Source: Spartinivicinus marinus
GTDB taxonomy: Bacteria > Pseudomonadota > Gammaproteobacteria > Pseudomonadales > Zooshikellaceae
Direction: 5' to 3'
NCBI RefSeq assembly: GCF_026309355.1
Contig: NZ_JAPJZK010000002.1
Coordinates: forward strand, 117,485-176,068
DNA length: 58,584 nt
The position numbers and the translations under genes are program-made. The notes under the pieces were generated by a model. That model ran no database searches. It was given only the letters and a program-made list of their open reading frames with translations, and was not told the DNA's origin. This document shows, one piece after another, positions 17,001 through 25,416 of this stretch (position 1 is the stretch's first letter; each line of letters begins with the position of its first letter).

Positions 17001-17304
17001 TAGTGAATAGAGGGCTAGAGGATCAGCTCTCCAAACACCCTATTACTGTTATGGACCAATAGTAGGGTCGCATAACCTAGCAAAAGAAGCGAGGAGGTCA
17101 ATTTTTAGTCTATTAATAATCTTTAATCACAAATATTAAGCCTGCTTATCCTAAAGAAACATTGCAATCGTGGGCTCTAAAACTAGTTGTGTAGCAAAGT
17201 CCTATGTGATTGATTTTTATAGCGTAAACTCACTATCTTTTATACAAAAGTTAACCAGTTTTTTGCTTTGGAAAGAGCTGGTTATATTTCTGAATATGAG
17301 CGTA
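17001..17304. other. Intergenic region after the right array
   Basis: No gene. Apart from the repeat copy at 17191-17264 (separate entry), I see no recognisable feature. It includes the short GC-rich stretch GCTAGAGGATCAGC near 17012. Confidence 0.4.
17191..17264 (+). repeat. Dispersed ~75-bp repeat, copy 1
   Basis: GTAGCAAAGTCCTATGTGAT through AAAAGTTAACCAGTTTT is shared with 22732-22803. Here the left half of the terminal stem (AAACTGGTTAA in copy 2) has decayed to AAACTCACTAT, so this copy cannot fold into the full hairpin. It lies downstream of the leftward gene at 17305-18216. Confidence 0.7.
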
Positions 17305-18216
17305 TCACATACAGACTTGGTTATTTTCACTAAACCATAATTCCTTTCTTTCAATTGGTGTTGTTTTAAATAAAAATGGACTTTTAAGCTTTATGATAGT
17401 TCGTTCTTTTAAATTAGTTTTTCTTATTGCATCACCATTCACTTCACAAAATATCCTATCAAAGGTGCCATCTTTTAATAAAATTGATAAACCTTCATAG
17501 AGTCTATTATTTAGTTTTATATTTTGTTTTGAAGTAAATAAATAGCTTGGTTTAGTGTAATGTAAAGCAAGTTTTTTCTCTACAATAAGTTCTGGAAGTA
17601 AATTTTTCCTTGCTTCTAACTCAGGAAAGGCTTCATTAATTCCTCTTGAATAGTAGTCGAATCGCTTACTATTAAGCATATGAAATAAACCTTCGTAAGT
17701 TGGACTTGAAATATAAGGAAGGTTATTTAGCTCCATGATGTTCCGATTTACCCAAGTATGGCCAAGCCCATTCGTATATTTTCTCAAGTCTTCGATAGAT
17801 TTTACTTTACTAAATTTATTTTCATCTTCTTTTCTAATTAAAAAAATTCGGTAACCAACAATACCTTTTTGAATTGGTATATACACAGGTAACAAGTCTT
17901 CTTCGAGAGTCTTCGTAGTATCCAGCCAAGCAACTGTCACTAGTTGGTTTTCACTTTTTTTTAGTAGATCAATAACTCTAAGTTCGTTTATATAATCTGA
18001 TGATGGTTTAAGTATATATTTTCCATATTTAGCTTCAGTTCTATTTAATGCTTCGAGTATCAAGGCGATAACTTCTTGTCTTCGAGTATCTGTTGCTGAA
18101 TGTGGTTTCGGGTAGATATACACCATTGGGTCTGAGTTTGGTGATCCAAAAGTAGTAACTGATGTTAAAGCAAGTAGCATAGTTGCCTTTAATAGAAAAA
18201 TTTTTATCTTATACAT
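17305..18216 (-). CDS. Secreted solute-binding-protein-like protein (SBP_bac_3 type)
   Basis: 303 residues with an N-terminal signal peptide (basic MYKIKIFLLK, hydrophobic LLALTSVTTFG). The body resembles family 3 periplasmic binding proteins ('VYIPIQKGIVGYRIFLIRKED', 'DLRKYTNGLGHTWVNRNIM', 'LFHMLNSKRFDYYSRGI'), a type with many orphan members in marine gammaproteobacteria. No permease or ATPase gene is adjacent, so it may act as a sensor or orphan binder. Ligand unknown. Confidence 0.6.
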   Translation of the reverse strand: MYKIKIFLLKATMLLALTSVTTFGSPNSDPMVYIYPKPHSATDTRRQEVIALILEALNRTEAKYGKYILKPSSDYINELRVIDLLKKSENQLVTVAWLDTTKTLEEDLLPVYIPIQKGIVGYRIFLIRKEDENKFSKVKSIEDLRKYTNGLGHTWVNRNIMELNNLPYISSPTYEGLFHMLNSKRFDYYSRGINEAFPELEARKNLLPELIVEKKLALHYTKPSYLFTSKQNIKLNNRLYEGLSILLKDGTFDRIFCEVNGDAIRKTNLKERTIIKLKSPFLFKTTPIERKELWFSENNQVCM

Positions 18217-18515
18217 GGAGTAATATGTAGTTTCTTAGTATCGACATAATGAGTATAGAGCTAATATGAATGTAGTTGATCTGCGTGTCGTTTTCACCAT
18301 AAGTTGGTAAAAGAACGCGAAAAGAACTCCATTTGTTGTCAGTTACACTAACAGTTAATAGTCATCATCGTTTAACAACTACCCTCTTGTCTCCTTTCCC
18401 TACGAATGCACTCTGCTCCCTTTCCAAAACCCGCCGATAACTCTTCTACTTAGCGGCAGTTACCGGGAAATATATGACAGTTTGGTTGTAGGTTGATCTA
18501 TTTTGATTATATGAA
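18217..18515. other. Intergenic region with a partial long repeat
   Basis: Positions about 18409-18500 hold a diverged copy of the long intergenic repeat: CTGCTCCC, AACCCGCCGATAACTC, GCGGCAGTTACCGGGAAATA, TATGACAGTTTGGTTGTAGG. The rest (18217-18400) shows no gene and presumably carries the promoter of the leftward gene ending at 18216. Confidence 0.6.
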
Positions 18516-18959
18516 TTATAAACTATCGTAGTAATCACCAGATCGATGCCTGAAAAATACATTACAATACTGAAGCTCCACTTTAAGTGGTTTTTTGTTA
18601 ACTAAGTTAATATAAGGGTTTAACTCCAAAACAACGTTTACTTCCTTTTGAGCAACTAACTTTTTATACAAAGCTTGCTTCTTAGTTTCATTATCAGACC
18701 AAGGCATTCTAATAATTATATTTTCCTTACAGTTTGGAGCAGGTACAGAAAAATATTGTTTAGGTACTAGTACTTCAAACTGACCACCTTCATTAAATCC
18801 ATAGTTCGAATTTATTTTATATTTCCCACTTTCTAGTTTGTACATCATATGGTAGTAATCAGAGTATTTTCCTTTATTGACTACTATTTCTTGTGCTTGG
18901 ATTTTGCTCATCACTATCACAGAGAAAACTGCTAATAAATATCTCATTTTACTACTCAC
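18516..18959 (-). CDS. Small secreted protein of unknown function
   Basis: 147 residues with a clear signal peptide (MRYLLAVFSVIVMSKIQAQ, cleavage likely after AQA-type QAQ). The mature part has two cysteines ('APNCKENI' and 'LQYCNVFF') that could pair in the periplasm. I do not recognise a family. Translation may begin at Met1 or at Met5 (MRYLL); both give the same secreted product. It is the last leftward gene before a long-repeat copy. Confidence 0.5.
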   Translation of the reverse strand: MSSKMRYLLAVFSVIVMSKIQAQEIVVNKGKYSDYYHMMYKLESGKYKINSNYGFNEGGQFEVLVPKQYFSVPAPNCKENIIIRMPWSDNETKKQALYKKLVAQKEVNVVLELNPYINLVNKKPLKVELQYCNVFFRHRSGDYYDSL

Positions 18960-19002
18960 ATACCTAACTTAATTAAAATTACATTGATCAATCTATGGAC
19001 AC

Positions 19003-19263
19003 TGTATTCTGACTGAAAAACGCAATATGGTCTAATTTTAATGTGCACAAAACTAAACCACCTGGCTCTCAATGCTGCTCAGTGCTCTGTTTTCCTGCTC
19101 CCTCCCTCAAGCTTTCCTAAAAACTTCCGATAATCACAATTAGTGGTAGTTATCTGGGAGTATATGACAGTTTGGTTGTAGTTTGATCAAATTAGATAGA
19201 GAGGAATCCCACACTCTGGCTAGTGCAGGGTGGGGTGGGCGAGCTGGCTAGATATCAGCATGC
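19003..19263 (-). repeat. Long intergenic repeat, full copy (~260 bp)
   Basis: Begins GTATTCTGACTGAAA (19003), continues with TGCTCAGTGCTCTGTTTTCC, CCGATAATCACAATTAG, GTTATCTGGGAGTATATGAC, AGTTTGGTTGTAGTTTGATC and ends with the hairpin module GAGCTGGCTAGATATCAGC (19241). The same blocks in the same order occur at 32366-32635 and, split by a transposon, at 25809-25935 plus 30905-31050. Partial copies lie near 18409, 20135 and 34245. Confidence 0.75.
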
Positions 19264-19276
19264 ATTCAGTTGGATC

Positions 19277-20020
19277 TCAATACTTTTCTATAATCTTTTG
19301 AATTGCTCCTGAGTCATAGCCCTTTTTTATCACTTTATTAAACTCAGATAAAAAATCTTTCATGTTTAGCTTTTTTGCAAAAGCTAAATAATTCGGATCT
19401 CTAGTAATAGGTTTATCAAGGATAGAGAATTGATCTCTTGTTAAGTCATTTGCTTTGTTAATTACAGAATTCAAAGCAGCCTCGCCAGGACTAAAAACTG
19501 CGACCTCGATCCGCCCTTTTAATAATTTTATTAACCGTTGGATATTATTTTCGTCTGGGCTAAGTTTAAAATATTTCTTTGCTTTCTCATATTCAGGACC
19601 AAAACTGCATCCTCTACAAGCACCAACTATCTTGCCTCTTAAGTCCTCGTTGTTCTCAAACTTAAATTCATTACCGCGCTTGACCACAAGAATTACTTCG
19701 TCATAATACAGGGGGACTGAGTAGTCAAAAATCTTCAACCGCTCCTGTGTTATGGACAATCCGACGATTCCAACCTTTCCATTAGAAGCATAATGATAAG
19801 CTCTTGCCCAAGGATAGAGTTCAACTTTGAACTCAAGGTCCATTTTTTTGCCAGCATATTTCATAATGTCTACCAAAATGCCTTTAGATTCTTTACCCTC
19901 CTTCCAAATCTTTGGTTTCTTAAAAGCATTCCCGGTAATTAAGAGTTCTTCTGAATAACTGCTTGTGCCTACAAGAACTAATGAAGCAAATATAAGATAT
20001 AATATTTTCCTAAGAGTCAT
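19277..20020 (-). CDS. Periplasmic amino-acid-binding-like protein (SBP_bac_3)
   Basis: 247 residues with a signal peptide (MTLRKILYLIFASLVLVGTS, cleavage near SYS-EE). Family 3 features: 'KGILVDIMKYAGKKMDLEFK', 'VELYPWARAYHYASNGKVGI', 'RLKIFDYSVPLYYDEVILVV', 'LRGKIVGACRGCSFGPEY', 'YLAFAKKLN'. Such proteins bind polar amino acids or related solutes. As with the other three in this window, no transporter genes are linked. The two cysteines in CRGC are unusual for the family and could form a short disulfide. Confidence 0.75.
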   Translation of the reverse strand: MTLRKILYLIFASLVLVGTSSYSEELLITGNAFKKPKIWKEGKESKGILVDIMKYAGKKMDLEFKVELYPWARAYHYASNGKVGIVGLSITQERLKIFDYSVPLYYDEVILVVKRGNEFKFENNEDLRGKIVGACRGCSFGPEYEKAKKYFKLSPDENNIQRLIKLLKGRIEVAVFSPGEAALNSVINKANDLTRDQFSILDKPITRDPNYLAFAKKLNMKDFLSEFNKVIKKGYDSGAIQKIIEKY

Positions 20021-20336
20021 AATTTCTTAATAAACCTTAAGCTATGTAGAATATACCCATTAGTGAATCGAATTATTAATGTACGTCACTCTGATGCTTA
20101 AGTTGATTCAATATTCATTATAGATTTTACTCCTTCTGCCGTGTACACAGTTTAACCACCAAACTCTCAGAACCCCTCAATGCTCCATCCTTAACCCAAT
20201 TCCCCTGTAGTCCATTCAAAACCAGCCGATAACATCAAGAATCGGCCAAATTCTGGAACCTCAACTGGCCACTAAGACATTTTTTGGCCGATAAGTGGCC
20301 GATATTAGTTTTTTATGCTTTAATAGTGGCCGATAA
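20021..20336. promoter_or_regulatory. Divergent promoter region with repeated CCGATAA operators
   Basis: Contains the TTATTAATGTACGTCACTCTGATGC form of the small intergenic element (about 20073-20097), a partial long repeat (20135-20245), and, just before the Fic gene, two direct repeats of GGCCGATAAGTGNCCGATAT (about 20286-20304 and 20328-20346) plus further GGCC half-sites near 20244, 20267 and 20285. The Fic protein has an N-terminal winged-helix-like domain and could bind these, making it autoregulatory (inference). Confidence 0.55.
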
Positions 20337-20357
20337 GTGCCGATATATAGACTGTCT

Positions 20358-21722
20358 ATGCGAAAAAGTGACATCATAGAGCATCTTAAACAGTTCACCG
20401 CTCCAGTGGCGTTTGGTGAGATCAAAGAAGGCTTAGATATTCCTGAGCGTACCCTACGGCGTTATCTTGCTCAATTAGTCAGTGAAGGTAAAGTTCATGC
20501 AAAAGGTGAGCATAAAGGACGGCGTTACTTCTATGCTCAGCCAACTGAGGCTCAAGAACAACCGATAACCAGTGCTTCGGGGGCTGGCTTCAACTATTCA
20601 ACCCACAGCCTACAACTTATAGCTGAAGTGCATAAACCTCTATTTCAGCGAACACCATGCACCTACAAACTTGCTTGGTTAGAGGCTTATTTACCTAACG
20701 AAACATTTTACCTTACAGAAATGGAACGCACACAACTCCATAACACAGGACAGAGGTTAAACAAAGAGCTACCTGCTGGGACTTATGCTCGAAAAATATT
20801 TAATCGGCTATTAATTGACTTGTCTTACCATTCCTCACGCCTAGAAGGAAATACCTACTCATTAGTTGATACTCAAAAGTTGCTACTAGAAGGTACAGCC
20901 GCTACAGGCAAAATTGATGCTGAAAAAGTCATGCTTTTAAACCACAAGGATGCAATACAGTTTCTGGTTGACGGCATTAATCGTCTACAAATTAATGTAG
21001 AGAATATTCAGACATTGCATTACTTGTTGGCAGATGGCTTAGTCGCTCCTGGTACAGCGGGCCATATACGACAAGATGCTGTACGAGTTTCATCTACCAC
21101 CTACATACCTATGGAAGGACAACAGCGTCTTTCAGATCAGATGGAAAAACTTATTGCCAAAGCTGCTGCAATAGAAGACCCGTTTGAGCAAAGTTTTTTC
21201 TTATTGGTGCATATTAGCTATCTCCAGGCATTTATTGATGTTAACAAACGGACAGCCCGACTAAGTGCGAATATCCCTCTAGTAAGGCATAACCTTGTAC
21301 CCTTATCATTTATTGATGTGGATAAAGATAACTATGCAACTGCAGTCATCGTCACCTATGAACTCAATGAGGTAAGGCCATTAGCTGAGCTTTATGTTTA
21401 CTCCTACTTGCGTAGTTGTGCCCAATATTCCGTTGTAACTGAAGCCATGGGCATTGATACATTGCGTGTACTTTACCGTGACGATAGACGGCGTCTGATA
21501 GGAGAGGTTGTCATATCTAAGCTTGTGGGTATACACCTTAAACAACGGTTGGAGCAGTATACACAACAAGAGATTCCTGCTGAGCATCAAGTAAAATTTA
21601 TGGCCGATATTGCTTTTGATTTAAACAATTTACAACCGTTTAGTATCAGTGGCATGGGAATATCCCAGAGAGAACTGCAAGAGTGGAAAGCTCTATATAA
21701 TGAAAAAGGGTTAGGTATATAA
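20358..21722 (+). CDS. Fic-domain protein with N-terminal HTH and degenerate Fic motif
   Basis: 454 residues from the ATG at 20358; a GTG at 20337 in the same frame is less likely. The N-terminus ('SDIIEHLKQFTAPVAFGEIK', 'PERTLRRYLAQLVSEGKVHA') is a winged-helix DNA-binding domain. An inhibitory-helix motif of the S/TxxxEGN type is present (SSRLEGN), placed before the Fic core. The core reads 'QAFIDVNKRTAR': the glycine/asparagine anion-binding part is kept as DVNKRTAR, but the catalytic His of HPFxxGNxR is Gln. Canonical AMP transfer therefore seems unlikely. It may work as a regulator or use different chemistry. Confidence 0.85.
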   Translation: MRKSDIIEHLKQFTAPVAFGEIKEGLDIPERTLRRYLAQLVSEGKVHAKGEHKGRRYFYAQPTEAQEQPITSASGAGFNYSTHSLQLIAEVHKPLFQRTPCTYKLAWLEAYLPNETFYLTEMERTQLHNTGQRLNKELPAGTYARKIFNRLLIDLSYHSSRLEGNTYSLVDTQKLLLEGTAATGKIDAEKVMLLNHKDAIQFLVDGINRLQINVENIQTLHYLLADGLVAPGTAGHIRQDAVRVSSTTYIPMEGQQRLSDQMEKLIAKAAAIEDPFEQSFFLLVHISYLQAFIDVNKRTARLSANIPLVRHNLVPLSFIDVDKDNYATAVIVTYELNEVRPLAELYVYSYLRSCAQYSVVTEAMGIDTLRVLYRDDRRRLIGEVVISKLVGIHLKQRLEQYTQQEIPAEHQVKFMADIAFDLNNLQPFSISGMGISQRELQEWKALYNEKGLGI

Positions 21723-22315
21723 GCTTACTAACTACTGGTTGCGGGTTTCGTACCTGTTGAAGAAGCCTTGCAGCCTCAATGTCTGCCCTAACTAAAATAA
21801 TAGACAAAATTAAAGGGCTCTACGCGTCTTTGCGTGGAATGATCAAAAAGCCAGCACACCTGGAGAAAGCCTATCCAGCGCCATTGGATCGATAATTAAT
21901 CGCTTAATACACTTGATTTAAAGGGGTTACTAAACATAAGTCGTTAATTGAAATCTTCAATTCTAGCAACCAATTGAGGTGTATATTATTTATATGATCC
22001 ACGCAAGGGCTCGGAGAGCCTAAAATCGGAACCCCGCCAGCGGGGCCCCCACGATTTATGGCCTTGACAGCTCTCCGTTCCTAAAAAATGACACCAGATA
22101 TACTGACAAATCATAACTGATATGAACCGACTGGTTGGTTTTTATCCACAAAAATAGTGGATAACCCTGTTAACAGTTCGTTAGCAAGTGACCTTAGTGT
22201 ATAAAAGTGATAGTTATCAAAGGTGAAAGCAAGTAAGTGTGGTTTTCCTAGCGTACTTCCCAGGTTTCTTCTACTATCTGTGTCGTTTAATACTATAGAT
22301 AAAGAGACATAAAGT
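21723..22315. other. Intergenic region upstream of the HU-like gene
   Basis: No gene of recognisable type. It contains the structured element 22012-22077 (separate entry). The HU-like gene presumably starts from a promoter in the last 100 bp; GTCGTTTAATACTATAGATAAAGAG precedes it in pieces (TTTAATACTATAG, then AAAGAGACATAAAGT as ribosome-binding region). Confidence 0.4.
22012..22077. other. Nested inverted repeats, possible structured RNA
   Basis: The outer arms CGGAGAGC (22012-22019) and GCTCTCCG (22070-22077) enclose a second pair, AAATCG (22023-22028) and CGATTT (22052-22057), with a CCCCGC-CAGC-GGGG core (22032-22045). The GC-rich folding contrasts with the AT-rich surroundings. No U-tract follows, so it is not a simple terminator. 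Function unknown. Confidence 0.45.
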
Positions 22316-22651
22316 ATGACAACTAAAAAACCAACTGCAATTAAAGAGCGCTACACCAAGACACAAATTTTGGCCGAACTAGCAGAAAACACAGGACTAA
22401 CGAAAAAAGAAGTATCAATGGTATTGGATGAGTTGTCTGATCTGATTGAAAGGCATATTAAAAAGCGTGGTTGTGGTGAGTTCACTTTGCCTGGTTTACT
22501 GAAGGTGACGACTAAGAAAAAACCTGCAGTTAAGGCTCGTAAAGGGGTCAATCCATTTACGGGTGAAGAAATGATGTTTAAGGCCAAACCTGCCACCATG
22601 CAGGTAAAAGCTACCCCCCTAAAAAAATTAAAAGATTATGCTTTAAGCTAA
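22316..22651 (+). CDS. HU/IHF-family DNA-binding protein
   Basis: 111 residues, slightly longer than HU (90). Visible features are the helical dimerisation part 'TKTQILAELAENTGLTKKEVSMVLDELSDLIERHI', the core 'GEFTLPGLLKVTTKKKPAVKARKG' and the 'NPFTGEEM' DNA-intercalating arm region (the classical RNPxTG is here GVNPFTG). The basic N- and C-terminal extensions fit a plasmid- or phage-encoded HU-like protein that bends DNA. Single gene, rightward. Confidence 0.88.
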   Translation: MTTKKPTAIKERYTKTQILAELAENTGLTKKEVSMVLDELSDLIERHIKKRGCGEFTLPGLLKVTTKKKPAVKARKGVNPFTGEEMMFKAKPATMQVKATPLKKLKDYALS

Positions 22652-22731
22652 AAAGTTTCACTAACGATGCAGCCCTTTAAATTCAAAAGGGTTGCATGTC
22701 GTGACAGCGTAACAAATTGAGAACTTAGTAT

Positions 22732-22803
22732 GTAGCAAAACCCTAAGTGATTGATTTACATAGTGCAAACTGGTTAATTTTTATACAAAAGTTAACCAGT
22801 TTT
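22732..22803 (+). terminator. Dispersed ~75-bp repeat, copy 2, ending in a hairpin
   Basis: Shares most of its length with 17191-17264. Its end folds into a perfect 11-bp stem, AAACTGGTTAA (22767-22777) with TTAACCAGTTT (22792-22802). It lies between the convergent HU-like gene and the gene at 22889, where a bidirectional terminator would be expected, but the downstream T-run is short. Terminator function is inferred. Confidence 0.55.
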
Positions 22804-22888
22804 CTGGATAGTTATAAGGCGAGAATCATGCTTATCAGCAACAATTGTGGAGATGAAGCTTGAATCTATACTTTATCTTTTACAAAGT

Positions 22889-23596
22889 TTACCATTGGTA
22901 GCTATTACTTATGTCTGCAGGGTTAAGAACTATTATCTTATTCCAATATTTTTTTTCCACACTTATTTCGTTTATTCTGTCGTATTGTAAAGCGTGAATA
23001 AAGTCAATTAGTACTAGCCAGTAGTTTTTATTAGTATGATCTATTTTTTTATCATTAATAAATTTTTCTAGCTTTTCTGTTTTATCATTAATGCTATATT
23101 GAAGACTATTTGAACAAACTTCTCCAGACCAGCCAGTATCTCCTTCAATGTTATCCATTCCTCCAACAATAAATGTTTTATCAAATACTTCGCTAGAAAG
23201 ATATAGCTCAATTTGTAGGTCTTTGCTGACATCAATTAAGTAATATTCTGAGTTATCTTTTTTAGAGGCAAAGTCATCTAGCTCTTTGCGGATTTTTTTG
23301 CCAAGTTTTCCAATACTCCTTGTGCAGGAGTTTGAAAAAGTAAGAAATATAAACCATGAATAACCTAGTTGTTTGTTTCCAATCTCTGCTGTAATTTTTT
23401 CAAGCTTATCTTGTACTGGAATATTATTTACTTTTTTTCCATTTTCTAGAACACGAGTAAGCCTAGTGGCTTCTACAATAGTGTCATTATTCACAATAAA
23501 ATCGGGGAATTTTTTATTACCACAAGGCTCATATATGTATTCCTTTATACCAATCTTATTTAAATAATTTAAACAACATTGCTCATCTATATTCAT
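22889..23596 (-). CDS. Hypothetical protein, possible PD-(D/E)xK-like fold
   Basis: 235 residues, no signal peptide. The stretch 'PDFIVNNDTIVEATRLTR' near residues 31-48 resembles the D-X(n)-E-x-[TK] core of restriction-endonuclease-like folds, but the final lysine is replaced by Thr, so activity is uncertain. The rest is unrecognised and rich in Lys, Asn and Ile. It is a single leftward gene in the modular region, preceded by about 150 bp with a partial copy of the hairpin module at 23716-23746. Confidence 0.4.
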   Translation of the reverse strand: MNIDEQCCLNYLNKIGIKEYIYEPCGNKKFPDFIVNNDTIVEATRLTRVLENGKKVNNIPVQDKLEKITAEIGNKQLGYSWFIFLTFSNSCTRSIGKLGKKIRKELDDFASKKDNSEYYLIDVSKDLQIELYLSSEVFDKTFIVGGMDNIEGDTGWSGEVCSNSLQYSINDKTEKLEKFINDKKIDHTNKNYWLVLIDFIHALQYDRINEISVEKKYWNKIIVLNPADISNSYQW

Positions 23597-23715
23597 CGTC
23601 CTTTTCCTATACTGATATTTTCCATAACTCTATGGTGGTAGCCCAAGAGCAAAAGCATGCTTCATCGATAATAAATATGCTCAAAACTTTTCATCACTAG
23701 TTTGGCTCATTCACT

Positions 23716-23749
23716 ACCAGCTGACTAGATACCAGCTCTTAACTGGCTA
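23716..23749 (-). repeat. Hairpin module of the intergenic repeat
   Basis: Minus strand: CAGTTAAGAGCTGGTATCTA then GTCAGCTGG, following the TAG stop of the gene at 23747. AGCTGG and CAGCT can pair. It is one of nine copies of the module (see 31021). Confidence 0.6.
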
Positions 23750-24085
23750 AATAATGTTGAAGTCATACGCTTGGTCCTTGAACTTGATAACGAACTCTTT
23801 AGCTTGTTCTAAATTTTGTGGGTACCGCTCTCGGTGCCAAATTGGCCCCTCTTTGTGGTATACCTTTTGAAAGTTAAAACCATGATCCACTAAATATTTT
23901 ACTTTTTTCCATTGTTTGTCATCTAACTTTTTCGGTGGACGAAACCTTATGTCCATGCATAGTGCCGCTCCCCCACAAGTAGGACACTTACGATAAAACA
24001 CACCTTTTTCAAATGGACGTTTGTATGTGCTGCGACAGCCGAAGCAAGTATAAGGAACTAAGTTAGAAAGTGGTTGATTACTCAT
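23747..24085 (-). CDS. Small zinc-ribbon protein
   Basis: 112 residues. CFGC (residues 14-17) and CPTCGG (34-39) form a four-cysteine zinc ribbon, followed by 'RFRPPKKLDDKQWKKVKYLVDHGFNFQKV'. The neighbour at 24158-24511 has the same four-cysteine layout, so the two are probably diverged relatives. Function unknown; proteins of this sort often bind nucleic acid or a protein partner. Confidence 0.55.
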   Translation of the reverse strand: MSNQPLSNLVPYTCFGCRSTYKRPFEKGVFYRKCPTCGGAALCMDIRFRPPKKLDDKQWKKVKYLVDHGFNFQKVYHKEGPIWHRERYPQNLEQAKEFVIKFKDQAYDFNII

Positions 24086-24160
24086 AGTATTTAACTATTA
24101 ATTAACGTCACTATGACGTTGGTGGTTTAAAATAGCTAGATTCCAGCTCTTACCCGATTA
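24086..24160 (-). repeat. Short two-hairpin intergenic element
   Basis: Minus strand: the TAA stop of the upstream gene starts TAATCGGGTAAGAGCTGG, then AATCTAGC, a variable middle, and AACGTCA-TAG-TGACGTT (perfect 7-bp stem) followed by AATTAATAGTTA just before the next ATG. It is the clearest short copy of the element that separates the leftward genes here. Confidence 0.75.
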
Positions 24161-24511
24161 GGTTTTTTTACGCATATCGTGTCTTTGTCTAAGGCATTTA
24201 TCTATCTTTTTCAGAGTAGCCTTTCGATTTTTCGATTTTCTCAAAACCTCTAATCTTGCCTCACCTTGTTCGATATCATGCTTTAAGCGAACAGTTTCAA
24301 TTTCCGAAGGTAGTCCGCTTCGAACTAAATCAGAATACGATTTTCGTAATTGTTGCCATTTCTTAGTCTCACGTCTTTTCGGGACAGGAGTAGCATCCCC
24401 TATATTGTAACAATTTTCTTTACATATAGAGCAGATAACGGAGCCATTATGCTTTTTAGGTCGCCTATAAGAAACTCTGCAATCAAAACAAACCCAAGTA
24501 AAATTGTTCAT
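24158..24511 (-). CDS. Small zinc-ribbon protein with basic helical tail
   Basis: 117 residues. CFDC (8-11) and CSIC (28-31) make a zinc ribbon at the N-terminus. The C-terminal half (from 'KKWQQLRKSYSDLVRSGLPS') is charged and predicted helical. Its stop codon is the first TAA of the downstream intergenic element. Possibly related to the protein at 23747-24085. Function not known. Confidence 0.5.
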   Translation of the reverse strand: MNNFTWVCFDCRVSYRRPKKHNGSVICSICKENCYNIGDATPVPKRRETKKWQQLRKSYSDLVRSGLPSEIETVRLKHDIEQGEARLEVLRKSKNRKATLKKIDKCLRQRHDMRKKT

Positions 24512-24562
24512 TACTTTAAAACCTAACTACTAATGAGCGTCATGGAGAGCAGGCTAAACGAT

Positions 24563-24994
24563 TTAGTTTGTGACACTTAATATTACCTGGTTTTGCATAC
24601 CTTCATGCGTGAGTTTAACTTGCTTACCAAGTAAAGCTGCCAACCACTTTAAAAAACTAACTAGAGAGCTATACGAAGCCGAATCTTGTATATCGTAAGG
24701 TGAAACATCTAACTCAATTTCAGACTCTATGAAAAAATGACAATTCAATTGAGTTTTGTCTGTTACCCAAATATGTAATGTTGTGGGCTCTTCTAATTGC
24801 AGCTTCTTAATGCTACCAAAATCCTCTGGCAAAGATATCTCTCTGTCTCCATGGATAAATTTTATTCGATATTTTGAACGAAGAATTGCGCTAATAAAGG
24901 AGTTCCATTCAGATATATTTACCTCTTCTACGTAGATATCTCGCAGAGAACCATCCGCTTCAAATTCTTCTTTAACCTCATCCCATTCTTTCAT
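24563..24994 (-). CDS. Hypothetical protein, immunity-protein-like
   Basis: 143 residues, acidic, no signal peptide. The composition and the single-gene setting recall small immunity-type proteins ('IYVEEVNISEWNSFISAILR', 'HFFIESEIELDVSPYDI', 'LKWLAALLGKQVKLTHEG'), but I do not recognise a specific family and no matching toxin is adjacent. Confidence 0.4.
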   Translation of the reverse strand: MKEWDEVKEEFEADGSLRDIYVEEVNISEWNSFISAILRSKYRIKFIHGDREISLPEDFGSIKKLQLEEPTTLHIWVTDKTQLNCHFFIESEIELDVSPYDIQDSASYSSLVSFLKWLAALLGKQVKLTHEGMQNQVILSVTN

Positions 24995-25022
24995 ATAAGT
25001 TTCGTATAGCTATTAATTAACG

Positions 25023-25340
25023 TTACTCTGATGTTGGTGGTGTGGAGGAAAGGCTAGATAATAGCCAAGCATTTTTCTTAGCTATCTTTAAGGTGGCCTT
25101 TAAAATTCTTAGTTCTTTTGTTGTACGCCAATTATCAATAGCCCAAGCAACAGAGAAAACACCCATCATTGTATATATAGTATTAGGGTCTTCAACTCTT
25201 AGCCAATCTAAATACGGAAAGCTATCTGGCAATACTGGTAATAAGAAAAGCCATATACCCATCACCAAAGAGAACCACTTGAAAATATGGTGCTTCTTAT
25301 CCATTTTACGGATAGCTTTCTCTATTTCTTCAATATTCAT
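25023..25340 (-). CDS. Small membrane protein
   Basis: 105 residues with two hydrophobic segments (WFSLVMGIWLFLLPVLP and YTMMGVFSVAWAIDNW) and charged ends. Its last codons run into the intergenic element (ACATCAGAGTAA), so the element supplies the stop. Function unknown. Confidence 0.45.
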   Translation of the reverse strand: MNIEEIEKAIRKMDKKHHIFKWFSLVMGIWLFLLPVLPDSFPYLDWLRVEDPNTIYTMMGVFSVAWAIDNWRTTKELRILKATLKIAKKNAWLLSSLSSTPPTSE

Positions 25341-25416
25341 GAGTTTTAGTGCATAACTTGCAATAAATATTTATTTAAGATGGTGTACTAAGGTGCTATT
25401 TTTTACCTAGTTACGT

